From Bryoerythrophyllum caledonicum (taxonomy: Eukaryota > Streptophyta > Bryopsida > Pottiales > Pottiaceae), in the NCBI GenBank assembly GCA_963971425.1, contig OZ020524.1, positions 8,249,845 through 8,313,844 of the forward strand: a stretch of 64,000 nt of DNA, in the 5' to 3' direction. The first letter of the stretch is position 1; every line of letters starts with the position of its first letter. Under the pieces are notes generated by a model, which was given only the letters and a program-made list of their open reading frames with translations, ran no database searches and was not told where the DNA came from. This document shows, piece by piece, positions 62,101 to 64,000 of the stretch. The translations under genes were made by a program, and so were the position numbers.

Positions 62101-62241
62101 TTCGATACGTCCGGAGACCTCCGGCTGCTTTCGAGAATAACTAACGCCTGTATAGGGTATACATATTCATCTGATCGCTACATCATCCGGAGAACTCCGG
62201 CTGATTACTGGAACTCCGTATTTTCAGCCGGAGATCTCCGG
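55678..62241. repeat. Cluster of 12 CCGGAGATCTCCGG palindromes
   Basis: Exact copies start at 56523, 58523, 58635, 60387, 61967, 62056 and 62228. Single-mismatch copies start at 55678, 55850, 58105, 62111 and 62187. In the ParB-like gene, five are in intron 1 (within 275 bp), one in intron 2, two in intron 4, one in exon 5 and three in the 3' flank. I saw no other copy in the window; only half-sites CCGGAGAT at 21309 and 55520. By established analogy ParB binds palindromic parS sites; that these are binding sites is inference. Confidence 0.85.
56170..56431 (-). pseudogene. Second HAD/FCP1-like exon, active site lost
   Basis: An exon-like block with acceptor AG at 56433-56432 and donor GT at 56169 lies downstream of the stop of the large ParB-like gene. 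Its reading VIIISLRGPLY, then ADVIRILLRYFNVGIWSPMR, parallels VVFDLNGVLVH and EILNFVGEKATVSFWSSVLE of the intact HAD domain at 57.2-57.4 kb. The nucleophile Asp is replaced (SLRG instead of DLNG), so phosphatase activity is not expected. One exact CCGGAGATCTCCGG lies just upstream at 56523. It may be a degenerate tandem duplicate of the last exon or part of another decayed gene. Confidence 0.4.
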
Positions 62242-62855
62242 CAGAAGCACATACGGCACTTCGAAGCACTAATCGGATCATATCAGGACTCGAATATTTA
62301 CATTCATTTACAGAGAGGTTTGACGTGTAACTCTTGAAGTTTGACATACTTAAATAACAAGTTACATAATTGAGAACATAAATATATGTATCAAATGAGC
62401 TCACACAATTCTGTTATAGCTCGACCTTACACACTAGAAGAAGAATCCGCTAATGTTTCGATGGAACGCCAAATTTGACGACTCTACATGAATTTAACTA
62501 TATACATTGAATCGAACCAGACTCGACAGACTCAGTGAGGAAAAACACATTCAAACATTCCTGGAATTCCAAAATCATTCGCATATTCATGAATAGATAT
62601 ACAAATATGTTCACGGGACAACAAAAAACCAATCGACTATAGCCAAACAGACAGCTGAATTCTAGTACGCAATTTTTGAGGTTTTTCAAAATCATTCAAG
62701 TGTTTGTCCACTCCGAAATTAGAACTAATTCGGAACTCACTCAAAAAAAGGAAACCCACCTGGTCGCCCGGACTGAGCATAAACAGTTCGATTGTGTATA
62801 CTTACCGGTTTCCATCCCACGCAGTCTCATCCGACGTCGCTGCCGTAGTCGCCAT
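56784..62855 (-). CDS. ParB-like / methyltransferase-like / FCP1-HAD fusion protein
   Basis: Exons, 5' to 3': 62855-62806, 61805-60479, 60354-58996, 58891-58676, 58452-57835, 57738-57627, 57457-56784. All six introns are GT-AG and frame-preserving; total 4,356 nt, 1,451 aa. The start ATGGCG is in good plant context and the first donor is GTAAGT. Residues 1-200 are unrecognised; a basic linker (EKGKKAKADEPG) lies near 215. Residues about 300-440 look ParB/sulfiredoxin-like: KERLEGIINAVRAS, FYIIGGQHTVAAHK (near 362-375), FSIIPVW, LQLSRALNQ. Residues about 820-970 resemble a worn beta-class DNA methyltransferase: VLITDVAGFVELK for motif IV, then GMVVVNVHGGPHITYLGL and ARVLEIVNSED for motif I onward, without DPPY or FxGxG. 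A Ser/Pro/charged linker (985-1190) ends in PPPPPTVRTRAQKDK. Residues about 1250-1400 are an FCP1/NIF HAD domain (VFDLNGVLVHR, FWSSVLEKN, VLLVDDTPLKN). Codon-like composition is GC-richer than the surroundings. Function unknown. Confidence 0.7.
61806..62805 (-). promoter_or_regulatory. Intron 1 with dense five-site palindrome array
   Basis: A 1,000-nt first intron, far longer than the gene's other introns (96-223 nt). Its 3' half contains five of the twelve palindromes at spacings of 89, 55, 76 and 41 bp between start points. First introns of plant genes often hold regulatory sites; an autoregulatory operator or parS-like array is a natural guess. Confidence 0.45.
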
Positions 62856-63999
62856 TTCGCAATCTCCTCCAGTAACTGCTCTGGATTAAAGCGTATACAC
62901 AACTCTGCAGTACATAAGCATTCAACAACTCAGAACGACAAACTATACAATCTCTCAAATGCCCTAGAATGTATGGTCCAGTTCTGACATATAGGAATTC
63001 GGTGGAATAAATTTCAACACTGCATAAATTGCTCAATTACGGCCCTTCGAAACTGAATGCACAGAACACTAGAACCCTAAACCCTAAATCCTTCTATTTC
63101 TCTCAAACGATTATCAACATCAGTACTATTCGACTCTCTCGAACCCTAATGAAGCTTACCGAACCCTACACCTGCTCTAGTGACGATTCTATGAAGTCCT
63201 GTGCAAATTCAACTGAAATTTCAGTGAAAGCCATTTTTGAGACTTTACATACCTCTTCACTTGCCGAATCGGCGCACCCGTACGTCGTGGTCGTTCGTGT
63301 TGACGCCACCCTCAACCGCAACGTCGTTCACTCTTGGCTGCTGAACCTAGGCGCTCTTCAACTCTCTTCCTAACGCATTCGCTCTCTTTCAGTCCTACTC
63401 TCTGACCTTCAGTCCATATCCAGTTAACAACCTCTCCACGGCACGTTCAACGTCCCTCACATAAATCAACACTCACCTTGCACACCAACGGCCTCTCACA
63501 GCGCATACGAAACTAACCTAATGCGTCGACGCCGACTCCGCAAACCAAGAAAGAAAACCCCTCCCGCCACTTCCGCTCACTACCTTCGACATTACGAAGA
63601 CAAAAGCCAAAAAAATCAAGAAATGGTTCATTCTTGGAGTTCCTAAAACCCAAAGAGGACAAGCTGGACGGCTCAAGGGTGTGACGGCTCATGATGACAG
63701 TGGGTGAAGTTAAAAATCAGCTGAAATGATGTACATGTACAACGTGTCCATTTCACAATCATGACATTGTCAATGTCGTGAGCATGCGTGAGAAGACGTA
63801 TTGATACCCGGTTTCATGGGTATTAGATATGACTATAATAGATACTCGGGTTCACCGGGTATTAGAGTAATAATTATACTTGAATTTAAAACGACATTAG
63901 TGGAAAAGCTGAATCTCCCTTTCCGTTACTCTCCCTCCCTTCTTTCCCTCACTTGTTTTTCTTATTTTTGTTCTACTCTCTCCTCCTTCTCCATCTCCA
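62856..63999 (-). promoter_or_regulatory. Putative promoter/5' UTR of the ParB-like gene
   Basis: Sequence upstream of the ATG. It contains ACCCTAAACCCTAAA at about 63074 and further GAACCCTA repeats (telo-box-like motifs, common in plant promoters) and ends in a pyrimidine-rich tract. At 63800-63870 two variants of GATACCCGG...GGGTATTAG occur in tandem. No palindrome copies are present and no other gene is convincing. Confidence 0.4.
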
Positions 64000-64000
64000 T

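Noticed and set aside
55678..62241. Palindromes as a simple restriction-site or GC-content effect
   Set aside because: The conserved 14-bp core in AT-rich introns is far longer than a chance or six-base site, and flanking bases differ between copies.
56784..62855. Bacterial contamination as the source of the ParB-like gene
   Set aside because: Six short GT-AG introns in frame and continuity with plant-like repeats argue for a nuclear gene.
1..64000. tRNA or rRNA genes
   Set aside because: No cloverleaf-compatible box A/B pair or rRNA segment was noticed; a tRNAscan or Infernal run would be decisive.

Overview
This is a stretch of eukaryotic nuclear DNA, almost certainly from a land plant. 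The evidence is GT-AG introns, a plant-type O-fucosyltransferase gene, remains of a TIR-NBS-LRR resistance gene, and telo-box-like AAACCCTA repeats. The many kinds of cut-and-paste element (pogo/Tigger, Tc1 DD34E, TTAA-target piggyBac-like, PIF/Harbinger-like, CACTA-like and DUF7869-type) fit a large, repeat-rich genome such as a moss, lycophyte or fern better than a typical angiosperm. That last point is inference. Most of the window is AT-rich repeat debris; only two intact protein-coding genes are evident.

Layout. 1-4.3 kb: a broken TNL resistance gene on the minus strand, split by a complete but dead Tigger element. 4.6-11 kb: a series of small inverted-repeat elements and a CACTA-like end. 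11.1-13.1 kb: the 3' part of a LINE. 13.131-25.485 kb: a putative 12.4-kb transposon with matching 18-bp ends and a TAA target duplication. Its two decayed genes are divergent: a DUF7869-type DDE transposase (minus) and a ParB-like/DNA-methyltransferase-like gene (plus). 25.5-28 kb: a retrotransposon gag relic. 28.7-31.5 kb: mixed element fragments. 32.479-36.782 kb: an intact 12-exon O-fucosyltransferase (630 codons). 38.2-41.3 kb: a three-level nest of elements. 44.2-48.7 kb: a second DUF7869 transposase copy carrying two further insertions. 49-56 kb: repeats, a minisatellite and a 300-bp foldback hairpin.

56.784-62.855 kb: an intact seven-exon minus-strand gene whose introns all keep frame (4,356 nt, 1,451 aa). 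It appears to fuse a ParB/sulfiredoxin-like domain, a degenerate DNA-methyltransferase-like region and a C-terminal FCP1/NIF-type HAD phosphatase-like domain.

The most striking signal is around this last gene. The 14-bp palindrome CCGGAGATCTCCGG (seven exact copies, five with one mismatch) occurs twelve times between 55.68 and 62.24 kb, mostly in the introns and 3' flank, and I saw none elsewhere in the window. ParB proteins bind short palindromes (parS) clustered near their own genes, so a ParB-like gene full of one palindrome suggests a eukaryotic ParB/parS-like or self-regulating system. The degraded relative inside the 12.4-kb transposon suggests the family began as, or was carried by, mobile DNA. 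Domain calls were made by eye; no profile search was possible.
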